Source of the DNA: Rhodospira sp.
Lineage (GTDB): Bacteria; Pseudomonadota; Alphaproteobacteria; Rhodospirillales; Rhodospirillaceae
Direction of reading: 5' to 3'
Length of the DNA: 5,426 nt
NCBI GenBank assembly: GCA_028277295.1
Contig: JANQGN010000475.1
Coordinates: 1-5,426, forward strand
Positions 1 through 5,279 of the stretch are shown here, one piece after another. The notes beneath the pieces are model-generated. The model searched no databases and was not told the origin of the DNA. It saw only the letters and a list, made by a program, of their open reading frames with translations. Both the position numbers and the translations under genes were made by a program. How positions within the stretch are numbered: position 1 is the stretch's first letter; the number at the start of each line of letters is the position of its first letter.

Positions 1-32
1 ATGATCCAATGCCAGATGCTCAAGGTACCCAT
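1..32 (-). CDS. tatA: Sec-independent (twin-arginine) translocase subunit TatA, N-terminus only
   Basis: Read on the minus strand from an ATG at 32-30, the window edge holds ten whole codons, MGTLSIWHWI, plus two bases of an eleventh. This matches the very conserved start of TatA, typically MG-x-x-SIWHW followed by a hydrophobic helix and a G-[KR] hinge. TatA is a small inner-membrane protein that oligomerises with TatC (and TatB) to move folded proteins with twin-arginine signals across the membrane. A good Shine-Dalgarno, AAGGAGA at 48-42 with a 9-base spacer, supports this start. Only the first residues are visible, so TatA cannot be told from a TatE or TatB paralogue by length. tatB and tatC would be expected further left, outside the window. 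The gene follows xthA in the same direction after 164 bases. Confidence 0.82.
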   Translation of the reverse strand, partial: MGTLSIWHWI

Positions 33-41
33 CTGCAAACG

Positions 42-48
42 TCTCCTT
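42..48 (-). promoter_or_regulatory. Ribosome binding site of tatA
   Basis: On the minus strand AAGGAGA lies 9 bases before the ATG at 32-30. It is a near-consensus Shine-Dalgarno and is the main non-homology support for calling a gene in the first 32 bases. Confidence 0.75.
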
Positions 49-55
49 GCGTGAA

Positions 56-95
56 CGCGCTCGGCGTGCCCTTCACCGGGGCCGTTCCGAGCGCG
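56..95 (-). repeat. Inverted repeat (long hairpin) in the tatA leader
   Basis: CGCGCTCGG at 56-64 is the exact reverse complement of CCGAGCGCG at 87-95, giving a perfect 9-bp GC-rich stem. Inside it GCCC (68-71) can pair with GGGC (79-82) after a small internal loop. Read on the minus strand, the hairpin ends seven bases before the tatA Shine-Dalgarno. No T-run follows, so it is not a textbook intrinsic terminator. It could be a leader structure affecting tatA translation, an xthA terminator without a U-tract, or chance in GC-rich DNA. The pairing is seen directly; any function is inferred. Confidence 0.5.
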
Positions 96-161
96 GCTAA
101 CATGCACCATGACGCCTGTGGGGGGAAGAGGCGCGTTGATCGGCATCGCTGTAAGCGCGCC

Positions 162-194
162 GCGCCGGTGGGTCGCGGCGCGACCGCCCGGCGC
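162..194 (-). terminator. Possible terminator hairpin just after xthA (no U-tract)
   Basis: GCGCCGG (162-168) pairs perfectly with CCGGCGC (188-194). Within it GGTCGC (171-176) pairs with GCGACC (180-185) around a 3-base loop, separated by a 2x2 internal loop. The structure begins two bases past the xthA stop codon on the minus strand, the usual place for a 3'-end hairpin. No T-run follows, so efficient intrinsic termination is doubtful; it may instead stabilise the 3' end or work with Rho. Confidence 0.4.
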
Positions 195-196
195 CG

Positions 197-991
197 TCAC
201 GCCCTCGGGTCGTCCCGCAACCGCACCCACACGGGGGTGTGATCGGACGCCTTGGGCTCGCCCCTGGGGACCCGGTCCACGCCGGCGTCGTCCAGGCGGT
301 CGGCGGCCAGCGGCGATAGCAGCAGGTGATCGATGCGCAAGCCATTGTCCTTCTGCCAGGCGCCACCCTGGTAGTCCCAGTAGGTGAACACGCCAGGGCG
401 GGGATAACGCACGGCGACCGCATCCCAATACCCCAGGTGCAGCAAGGCGCGGAACCGCTCACGGCTTTCCGGCCGGCACAGGGCATCGTCGCGCCACCCC
501 TCTGGGTTATAAACATCGCCATCTGTGGGACATACGTTGTAGTCGCCGCCCAGCACAACCGCTTCGTCCAGCGTCAGCAGCCGCGCCGCGTGCGCCCGCA
601 AGCGCTCCATCCAGGCCAGCTTGTAGGGAAACTTGGGCGAGTCCGACGGGTTGCCGTTGGGCAGATAGATCGAGGCCACTCGCAGGGTACCGCCCACCAC
701 CGCCTCAATATAGCGGGCCTGATCGTCGCCCTCGGCCTCTCCGCCCGGCAAGCCCCGGCTCACGTCCTCAAGGCCGACGCGCGACAGGATGGCCACGCCG
801 TTGTAGCTTTTCTGGCCGTGTACGGCACACTGGTAGCCCTGGTCCTCGATCTCCAGGCGCGGAAAGCCATCGTCGACGGTCTTGATTTCCTGGAGCAGGA
901 CAACATCGGGCCGGGCCCGCGCCAGCCAGCCCAGAACGGCGGGCAGGCGGACCTTGATGGAATTGACGTTCCAGGTGGCTATGGTCGGCAT
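197..991 (-). CDS. xthA: Exodeoxyribonuclease III (AP endonuclease, EEP family)
   Basis: This 264-residue protein is close to the usual length of exonuclease III (268 in E. coli). The family degrades one strand of duplex DNA 3' to 5' and cuts at abasic sites with a Mg-dependent endonuclease/exonuclease/phosphatase fold, acting in base excision repair in the cytoplasm. All motifs are present in order: WNVNS with N8, LLQE with E35, YLPNGN with Y109, GGDYN with D150 and N152, LRIDH with D221, and ASDH with D250 and H251. These match the catalytic set known for E. coli ExoIII. I chose the ATG at 991-989 because the protein then begins directly with the first beta-strand (MPTIATWNVNS). The open frame continues 42 codons upstream to 1117, but that part is low-complexity and unlike the family. 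No strong Shine-Dalgarno precedes the start. It is divergent from the next gene and may be followed by tatA in one transcript. Confidence 0.95.
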   Translation of the reverse strand: MPTIATWNVNSIKVRLPAVLGWLARARPDVVLLQEIKTVDDGFPRLEIEDQGYQCAVHGQKSYNGVAILSRVGLEDVSRGLPGGEAEGDDQARYIEAVVGGTLRVASIYLPNGNPSDSPKFPYKLAWMERLRAHAARLLTLDEAVVLGGDYNVCPTDGDVYNPEGWRDDALCRPESRERFRALLHLGYWDAVAVRYPRPGVFTYWDYQGGAWQKDNGLRIDHLLLSPLAADRLDDAGVDRVPRGEPKASDHTPVWVRLRDDPRA

Positions 992-1092
992 GGTCGCCCA
1001 TATCCGTATGCGAGGGACGGCGGGTCGGACCCCAGTTGGGACCGTCATCATCGGCGCGGGGAGGGGCGCGTGCAAGACCCGTCCCGACCGAA

Positions 1093-1112
1093 TCGCGACC
1101 CGGTTCGCGACC
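1093..1112. repeat. Paired TCGCGACC direct repeats in the xthA / HExxH-gene divergent region
   Basis: TCGCGACC occurs at 1093-1100 and again at 1105-1112, a 12-base period with a 4-base CGGT spacer. Because TCGCGA is itself palindromic, the pair also reads as an inverted repeat. It lies in the 167-base divergent interval (992-1158) between xthA and the exported HExxH protein, where promoters for both would be expected; I see no convincing -35/-10 pair there. It could be an operator, but short GC repeats are common in DNA of this composition. Confidence 0.3.
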
Positions 1113-1144
1113 ACCATCGTCTGGCGGCGTGGCGGCGTCCGGGC

Positions 1145-1150
1145 AGGAGG
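1145..1150 (+). promoter_or_regulatory. Ribosome binding site of the exported HExxH protein gene
   Basis: A perfect AGGAGG sits 8 bases before the ATG at 1159. It decides the start, since the same frame is open back to 1036 and other ATGs occur at 1168 and 1195. Confidence 0.75.
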
Positions 1151-1158
1151 CGGCGGCT

Positions 1159-1935
1159 ATGAGCGCCATGGGCATCGAAACGCCCCACCGCGCGATGGGG
1201 CGCGACGGTAACATTTGGCGCGCGCGACTTGAGTCCTGGCCTCGCGCCCTGGGCTCCTGGCTATGCCAGGGATGCGTGGCGCTGGCGCTCGCCGTGGCGG
1301 GAGGCGCTCCGGCGGCGGCGGAGTCCTGCCCCGAAGATACGACGCCTGTTGTGGTCAACGTTCGCTCGGTGTTTGAGCAGGCACGCCTTGACCACACCAA
1401 GTCCCTCGCCGCCATCGGCCGCTTGGCCCAGACCTACCCCAATCATGTCTCCATGCCGAGCAACATGGCGCCCATTGGCCTGATGGTGTCGGCGCAGCGA
1501 TACCGAGCCAATGCCACGTTCCGTGTCATGCCGAGGCGGGATGGGCGTTTGTGTGTCTACGTCAGATCGATCGACGCCGAACTGAACGCACGCGACATCA
1601 CCATATACGTGCCAAGAGAGTACAAGCGCGGATCATGCAACTTCGAGGTGGTTTACGAGCACGAGAAGCAGCACATGCGCATCCTGTTCAGAACGTTGCA
1701 GGCCTACGCGCCACGGGCGGAACGCGCGCTGGAGCGCCTGGCCGAGGACATCAATCCCATCGTCGCGGCGTCGCGGACGGAAGTCCGCGACGCCCTGAAC
1801 ACGCGCGTCTTGCAGTCTCTTAAGACGGTCGTCGACGCCATGGAAGCGGAGCGCGACCGCCGCGATCGCATCTTGGACTCGCCGGATAACTACAGGCGCG
1901 AGCAGGACAAGTGCCCGACCTGGATCCTACCCTGA
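1159..1935 (+). CDS. Exported protein of unknown family with an HExxH (HEKQH) motif
   Basis: I do not recognise a named family for this 258-residue protein. The N-terminus has a long basic region, then a hydrophobic stretch at about 39-50 and an Ala-rich AAAES site near 52-56. This looks like a Sec signal peptide cleaved around residue 54, placing the protein in the periplasm or outside. The lipobox is absent. At 168-172 it has HEKQH within the run VVYEHEKQHM, the HExxH pattern that binds zinc in many metallopeptidases. The bracketing sequence (hydrophobic residues before, a helical stretch after) fits an active-site helix. A third metal ligand is not obvious. Four cysteines (57, 132, 160, 252) remain after cleavage and could form disulfides. 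Residues about 175-245 look mostly helical and charged. The start follows a strong AGGAGG. The motif layout is loosely like DUF922-type putative proteases, but I cannot assign it. A zinc hydrolase is inferred, not shown. Confidence 0.85.
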   Translation: MSAMGIETPHRAMGRDGNIWRARLESWPRALGSWLCQGCVALALAVAGGAPAAAESCPEDTTPVVVNVRSVFEQARLDHTKSLAAIGRLAQTYPNHVSMPSNMAPIGLMVSAQRYRANATFRVMPRRDGRLCVYVRSIDAELNARDITIYVPREYKRGSCNFEVVYEHEKQHMRILFRTLQAYAPRAERALERLAEDINPIVAASRTEVRDALNTRVLQSLKTVVDAMEAERDRRDRILDSPDNYRREQDKCPTWILP

Positions 1936-1951
1936 CCGCGCGGCGCCCGCA

Positions 1952-1977
1952 CGCCAGGGTCCAGCCAGGGCCTGGCG
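1952..1977. terminator. Possible bidirectional hairpin between convergent genes
   Basis: CGCCAGG (1952-1958) pairs perfectly with CCTGGCG (1971-1977) across a 12-base loop; GCCAGGG also occurs twice as a direct repeat (1953-1959, 1964-1970), so alternative pairings exist. It lies in the 68-base gap between two convergent stop codons, where a shared terminator is expected. Neither strand has a T-run next to the stem, so the call is weak. Confidence 0.35.
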
Positions 1978-2003
1978 ATGCATCGCGAGCGGTGTTCTGA
2001 TCC

Positions 2004-2432
2004 CTATGCCGAGTCCGTCTCCCGATCCGTCAGCGCCTCGATGGCCTCCATATCATCATCGGAGAACCCGAAGTGATGGCCGATCTCGTGGATCAGCACA
2101 TGGCGGATCAGGTGGGGCAGATCCTCGCCACTCTCGCACCAATAGTCGAGAATAGGCGCCCGGTAGAGGAAGATCATGTCCAGGTCCTGGGGCACCTGCA
2201 TCACGCTCTTCTCAGGCAAGGCAACACCCCGGTATAGCCCCAGCAGGTCCCAGGGACTCTCAAGGCCCATCTCGGCGCAGGTTTCCGCGTCGGGGAAGTC
2301 CTCGATGCGAATCACCACATCCCCCACATGATCAAGCAAGGCCGGCGGCAGGGTCGCCAGGGCGTCCCGGGCAATGGCCTCCACATCGGCCAGAGAGGGG
2401 GGGCGGGAAAAGACGGGTCGATGGCGGCGCAT
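2004..2432 (-). CDS. Minimal-zincin metallopeptidase family protein (Zincin_1, formerly DUF1025)
   Basis: This 142-residue protein carries HEIGH followed by HFGFSDDD, giving the full HExxHxxGxxD pattern with H115, E116, H119, G122 and D125 (2058-2090). Together with a body that includes VVIRIEDFP near 40-48, DLLGLYRG near 64-71 and IFLYRAPI near 88-95, this is characteristic of the small Zincin_1 family of putative zinc metallopeptidases, about 110-140 residues. Substrates and physiological role of the family are not established to my knowledge. No signal peptide or membrane segment is visible, so it should be cytoplasmic. I chose the ATG at 2432 because the protein then starts close to the conserved SLADVEAIA helix. 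A GTG at 2504 would add 24 residues rich in Arg and Pro that do not look like the family. The Shine-Dalgarno is weak at either start. It converges on the exported HExxH gene and diverges from the pterin dehydratase gene. Confidence 0.92.
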   Translation of the reverse strand: MRRHRPVFSRPPSLADVEAIARDALATLPPALLDHVGDVVIRIEDFPDAETCAEMGLESPWDLLGLYRGVALPEKSVMQVPQDLDMIFLYRAPILDYWCESGEDLPHLIRHVLIHEIGHHFGFSDDDMEAIEALTDRETDSA

Positions 2433-2473
2433 GGGCAAGGATCCACGTGTGCAGGGGTCATGGCGGGGTGAGA

Positions 2474-2491
2474 GACGCGCGGGACGCGCGG
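2474..2491. repeat. Tandem 9-bp direct repeat
   Basis: GACGCGCGG occurs twice back to back (2474-2482, 2483-2491), in the divergent spacer between the zincin gene and the pterin dehydratase gene. If the zincin gene began at the upstream GTG, the repeat would fall inside its first codons. It may be simple slippage; a regulatory role is speculative. Confidence 0.5.
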
Positions 2492-2521
2492 CTTGATGAC
2501 TCACACGGCCGTCCCAATGTT

Positions 2522-2550
2522 CCGATGGTGTATGGCCGCTTGGCTGTCAA
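2522..2550 (-). promoter_or_regulatory. Possible sigma-70 type promoter for the zincin gene
   Basis: On the minus strand a perfect TTGACA -35 hexamer lies at 2550-2545. A -10 at 17 bases would be CATCGG (2527-2522), a poor match, so only the -35 is convincing. It would start transcripts near 2515, upstream of both possible zincin starts. Confidence 0.25.
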
Positions 2551-2574
2551 CACCCGCACCCCGTGTTTCTTATT

Positions 2575-2580
2575 GAGGAG
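2575..2580 (+). promoter_or_regulatory. Ribosome binding site of the pterin dehydratase gene
   Basis: GAGGAG lies 5 bases (CCCCC) before the ATG at 2586, a good Shine-Dalgarno with a short but usual spacing. It supports the ATG at 2586 over the second ATG three codons later. Confidence 0.7.
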
Positions 2581-2585
2581 CCCCC

Positions 2586-2879
2586 ATGGTTGACATGCTG
2601 ACCGAGACCGAACGTGCCCTAGCGCTGACCGCCTTGCCAAAATGGTCCCCGGTGCAGGGGCGGGACGCCATTCACCGAGTGTTCACCTTCGCCGACTTCT
2701 CCGAGGCGTTCGGGTTCATGGCGCGGGCGGCGCTGGTGGCCGAGAAGATGGACCATCATCCAGAATGGTCAAATGTGTATCGAACCGTGGCGGTGACCCT
2801 GTCGACCCATGACGCCGGTGGCTTGACCCAGCGCGATATCGACTTGGCGCGCGCGATGGAGGCTCTCGTCAACACCTGA
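2586..2879 (+). CDS. phhB: Pterin-4a-carbinolamine dehydratase (4a-hydroxytetrahydrobiopterin dehydratase)
   Basis: At 97 residues this is a full-length member of the PCD/DCoH family. The diagnostic motif is present as EKMDHHPEW (53-61), with the His pair of the active site, followed by the NVYRTVAVTLSTHD strand (63-76) and the GGLTQRDIDLA segment (78-88). The N-terminal helix and W20 within PKWSPV also fit. The enzyme dehydrates 4a-hydroxytetrahydropterin in the cytoplasm, the first step in recycling the pterin cofactor of aromatic amino-acid hydroxylases such as phenylalanine hydroxylase. Many bacteria carry it without an obvious hydroxylase, where a role in other pterin or molybdopterin metabolism has been proposed. 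No hydroxylase gene is visible here, so the symbol follows the family rather than operon context. It stands alone, divergent from the zincin gene and followed by a long non-coding region. Confidence 0.94.
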   Translation: MVDMLTETERALALTALPKWSPVQGRDAIHRVFTFADFSEAFGFMARAALVAEKMDHHPEWSNVYRTVAVTLSTHDAGGLTQRDIDLARAMEALVNT

Positions 2880-2929
2880 CGGCTGTCGGCGCTGACGGCC
2901 TCGGGCCAGCGGATGACGCGCGTACCCCA

Positions 2930-2968
2930 CCCGCCCAGCGGTGCGGGCGCCGCGAGCGTTGGACGCTC
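2930..2968 (+). terminator. Possible 3' hairpins after the pterin dehydratase gene
   Basis: Two small stems lie 51-89 bases past the stop codon. CCCGC (2930-2934) pairs with GCGGG (2943-2947), and GAGCGT (2954-2959) pairs with ACGCTC (2963-2968) around a 3-base TGG loop. No T-run follows, so this is only a candidate 3' end. Confidence 0.3.
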
Positions 2969-3086
2969 TCATCCCCGAACAAAGTGAAGCCCTGGGAAGG
3001 AAGGGTGAGTAACGCGCATCCCTCGCAACCAGAAGGAATCAACCCACAAGAGAATACGGTACTATGGCTTTTTTCATGTGAACGGA

Positions 3087-3116
3087 TTGCTGGCCTTGCA
3101 GTCATTGCGGTAAACT
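3087..3116 (+). promoter_or_regulatory. Possible sigma-70 type promoter in the AT-rich island
   Basis: TTGCTG (3087-3092) and TAAACT (3111-3116) are separated by 18 bases, matching 3 of 6 and 4 of 6 consensus positions. It would give a kinase transcript with a leader of roughly 290 bases. The match is modest; the AT-rich setting is the main support. Confidence 0.25.
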
Positions 3117-3305
3117 TCTGTCCACAAAGGTCAGATACCCTGGGCGCTGGTCGAGGGGCCGCGATGGAGTCTTTGGCGACTGTGTCCATGTGTCGAGGCC
3201 CGCGCGGCCGTCTTGGCATGGAATGGCAAGGCACGGAGCCCCGGGTAACGTCGTTCACGCCGCACCGCGACACCGGCTCTATAGATTGGAGGCCCGAAGG
3301 GCGCC

Positions 3306-3328
3306 CCGGTGCTGCATCGTGGCACCGG
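3306..3328 (+). repeat. Hairpin in the histidine kinase leader
   Basis: CCGGTGC (3306-3312) is the exact reverse complement of GCACCGG (3322-3328), extended by one T-G pair, with a 7-base loop. An overlapping CCCCGG (3304-3309) could instead pair with CCGGGG at 3341-3346, so two exclusive folds are possible. Function unknown. Confidence 0.4.
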
Positions 3329-3354
3329 ATCGACGGGTGTCCGGGGAGGCGTAT

Positions 3355-3386
3355 GTCCTTGGGCCTGAGGAGTCAGGACCGTGGAC
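3355..3386 (+). repeat. Two-tier hairpin just before the kinase ribosome binding site
   Basis: CCTGA (3364-3368) pairs with TCAGG (3373-3377) around a GGAG loop. After a 5x5 internal loop, GTCC (3355-3358) can pair with GGAC (3383-3386). It ends 10 bases before the Shine-Dalgarno of the kinase gene. The loop GGAG resembles a Shine-Dalgarno core. A role in translation is only inferred. Confidence 0.35.
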
Positions 3387-3396
3387 GGTTGGTATT

Positions 3397-3403
3397 GAGG
3401 TGA
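3397..3403 (+). promoter_or_regulatory. Ribosome binding site of the histidine kinase gene
   Basis: GAGGTGA lies 9 bases before the ATG at 3413. It contains an in-frame TGA (3401-3403), which rules out any upstream start for the kinase. Confidence 0.7.
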
Positions 3404-3412
3404 CCCAGGGCC

Positions 3413-5275
3413 ATGCCCACCCTCATTGCGCGCCTGACGTCATTGGCCATGATCAGCGTCGCGGCGGCGATCGTGATTTATCTGGCCACGGTGATCACGG
3501 CGTCCACAGTCCAGCAGGAGCGCCGCGCTCGCGCCGCGTTCACCCAGCATGTGAGCGATCAGATCGATGATCTCGTAAACCGCGCCGTGCGGGACATGCA
3601 CACCGTGGCGGCCTTCCTTCAAGGCAGCACCCGACTGACCGAGGCGGATATTCACGCCTTCACGGACCGCGCGGGAATGTTCGATGACTCGCCGGGCGTT
3701 CGTGGATTGGGGCTAGGGGCCCTGTTGACAGCCGATGACCGGCCGGCCTTGGCCCGCTCGCCGGACTCGCGGCGGAACGAATGGGGCTCCCCGCCGACCC
3801 CGACACCGACGGACTCGGCCGGGGTGACCGCACCCCTGTTCTACGCCGCGGCACCCGAAGGACGCGACAGCATCGCCGGTTTTGACATGGCGTCCAGCCC
3901 GGACAGGCTGGCCGCGATCCTGGCGGCGCGCGACTCAGGCGAGGTCAAGGTCACGTCCCCAGTCACGCTGTCCCTGGACGGGCCCGAGGACCCGGCCAGC
4001 GTGTTGTTTCTGATGGTGCTGGAGGACGGCCCGCGGCTGGCCGTGGATATCGGCGCCGCGCCCATCGTGATCGCGCTTGGCGTCACGCCGGCGCTTGCCC
4101 TTCAAGACGGACCCGAGGGCCGCGGCGATACGCCGCGAGTCATCGACGTCATGGATATCACCGAGGCTGGGCGTCCGCGTGCCCTGTTTCACGCACCGAA
4201 CCATGACGAGGACACCGCCGCCATCCTGGAAACCCGGCTTTCGGTGCTCGACCGTCTCTGGCGGATCCGCTTTATCGATCCGGTGGGCGGCGCCGGGATC
4301 ACCAACCGCACGCTGGTCATTGACCTGGAACTCCTGGCGCTGCTGCTGTTGGCGGTGCTGGCCTATGTCATCGACGCCAGCCTGCGCCGGCGCGACAGCC
4401 TGCAACGCCGTGTGGACGCACGCACGGCGGACCTCACCACCCTGAACGCCAACCTTCGCGAAGCGGCGCACCAGGCCAAGACGGCCAACATCGCCAAGTC
4501 CGAGTTCCTGGCCAACATGAGCCATGAACTGCGCACCCCCTTGAACGCCATCATTGGCTTCTCGGATACCATGGCGCACGGAGTCCACGGCCCGTTGCCA
4601 GCCGCCTACGTCGAGTACGCGGGCCACATCCATCGCAGCGGCACCCACCTTCTGGAGCTCATCGACCAGGTGCTGGACCTGTCCCGCATCGAGGCCGGCC
4701 GGCTGGATCTGGAGCGCTCGGCCAACACCATGCGCGACACGGTGGACGCCGTGATCACGGTGCTGGCCGACACGGCCCATCGCAAGGGCCTTGTCCTGGC
4801 GAACAGGACCGACCGCATGCACACGCTGTACGTGGATCATCGGCGGGTGCGTCAGGCGTTGTTCAACGTCATTGGTAACGCCATCAAGTTCACGGCGCAG
4901 GGATCCATCACTGTCAGCAACCAGTGCGGCGGCGGCTGGCATCGCATCCTGGTGGAAGACACCGGCATTGGCATGTCAACGGATGACATCGCCTGCGCCT
5001 TGCGGCCGTTTGGGCAAGTCCACGGCAACCCCCTGATCCGCCTTCGCGAAGGAACAGGGCTGGGGCTGTCGCTGAGCGCGGAGATCATGCGCCTGCACCG
5101 CGGCCGGCTGGACATCGTCAGTTGTCCGGGCCGCGGCACCACGGTGATCCTGGCCTTCCCGGCGGATGACAGCAATCCAGGGCACGCGTGCGCCCCCGAC
5201 GGACACCCGACAGAAGCCCTCGGCGCGCCGCCAGACGCGACGACGCACGGCGATGAGGTCCGCGCGTCGCCGTAA
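3413..5275 (+). CDS. Membrane-bound CHASE-type sensor histidine kinase
   Basis: This 620-residue protein has a membrane helix at about 9-30, an external sensor region at about 32-300 and a second helix at about 301-321. The sensor region reads like a CHASE domain: a helical lead-in, FTDRAGMFDDSPGVRGLGLG at 83-102, then the VIDVMDI and LWRIRFIDP strands near 243-290. A short coiled-coil linker follows (about 325-362). The kinase core is intact: H-box SHELRTPLN with phospho-accepting H371, N-box with N485 and N489 (FNVIGNAIKF), G1 box DTGIGM at 516-521, F-box F533 and G2 box GTGLGLS at 547-553. It should sense an external ligand, autophosphorylate H371 and pass phosphate to a response regulator. 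No receiver domain is fused and no regulator gene is in the window, so it is an orphan here. The tail after about 586 is Pro/Gly/Ala-rich and probably disordered. The ligand cannot be read from sequence; cytokinin-like sensing is known for some CHASE proteins only. Confidence 0.93.
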   Translation: MPTLIARLTSLAMISVAAAIVIYLATVITASTVQQERRARAAFTQHVSDQIDDLVNRAVRDMHTVAAFLQGSTRLTEADIHAFTDRAGMFDDSPGVRGLGLGALLTADDRPALARSPDSRRNEWGSPPTPTPTDSAGVTAPLFYAAAPEGRDSIAGFDMASSPDRLAAILAARDSGEVKVTSPVTLSLDGPEDPASVLFLMVLEDGPRLAVDIGAAPIVIALGVTPALALQDGPEGRGDTPRVIDVMDITEAGRPRALFHAPNHDEDTAAILETRLSVLDRLWRIRFIDPVGGAGITNRTLVIDLELLALLLLAVLAYVIDASLRRRDSLQRRVDARTADLTTLNANLREAAHQAKTANIAKSEFLANMSHELRTPLNAIIGFSDTMAHGVHGPLPAAYVEYAGHIHRSGTHLLELIDQVLDLSRIEAGRLDLERSANTMRDTVDAVITVLADTAHRKGLVLANRTDRMHTLYVDHRRVRQALFNVIGNAIKFTAQGSITVSNQCGGGWHRILVEDTGIGMSTDDIACALRPFGQVHGNPLIRLREGTGLGLSLSAEIMRLHRGRLDIVSCPGRGTTVILAFPADDSNPGHACAPDGHPTEALGAPPDATTHGDEVRASP

Positions 5276-5279
5276 GACA

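Larger units (their letters stand above)
2880..3412. other. Long intergenic region with an AT-rich island, upstream of the histidine kinase
   Basis: These 533 bases hold no gene I can support. A same-frame open stretch (GTG at 2984 to TGA at 3401-3403) lacks a Shine-Dalgarno, shows no family resemblance and loses the strong third-position G/C bias of neighbouring genes. The minus-strand frame over 2869-3273 is no better. Composition changes clearly: 3031-3140 has 50 G/C in 110 bases (about 45%), against roughly two thirds elsewhere. The AT-rich part could be a promoter and regulator-binding region, a small RNA gene, or acquired DNA. The right part (about 3190-3400) is GC-rich again and can fold into hairpins listed separately. 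I found no tRNA, known riboswitch or known small RNA. Confidence 0.6.

Noticed and set aside
992..1117. 42-codon N-terminal extension of xthA
   Set aside because: Residues are low-complexity and unlike the family; the ATG at 991 begins exactly at the conserved first strand.
326..1162. 278-codon plus-strand open frame over xthA
   Set aside because: Shadow frame; the minus strand carries the complete exonuclease III motif set.
2990..3030. GGGAA...GGGTG...CCCTCGCAAC, loosely like part of a cobalamin riboswitch
   Set aside because: The CCCGC-x-ACTGT core and a nearby B12 box are missing, and the downstream gene has no cobalamin link.
3066..3074. T6 run that might be the end of an intrinsic terminator
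   Set aside because: No GC-rich stem directly precedes it.
3003..3143. Strings identical to conserved 16S rRNA parts: GGGTGAGTAACGCG (3003-3016) and AGATACCCTGG (3133-3143)
   Set aside because: In 16S rRNA these lie several hundred bases apart, here about 120. The sequence between and around them does not look like rRNA, so chance or at most a tiny relic.
3200..3235. Possible sigma-54 -24/-12 element around TTGGCATGGAATGGCA
   Set aside because: The GG and GC are nine bases apart rather than the required ten.
2984..3403. 139-codon open frame, in the same frame as the kinase and ending just before it
   Set aside because: GTG start without Shine-Dalgarno, no family resemblance, mixed composition and weak third-position G/C bias compared with neighbours.
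3935..4942. 335-codon minus-strand open frame inside the kinase gene
   Set aside because: It is a shadow of high-GC coding sequence; the plus strand encodes an intact kinase with all motifs.
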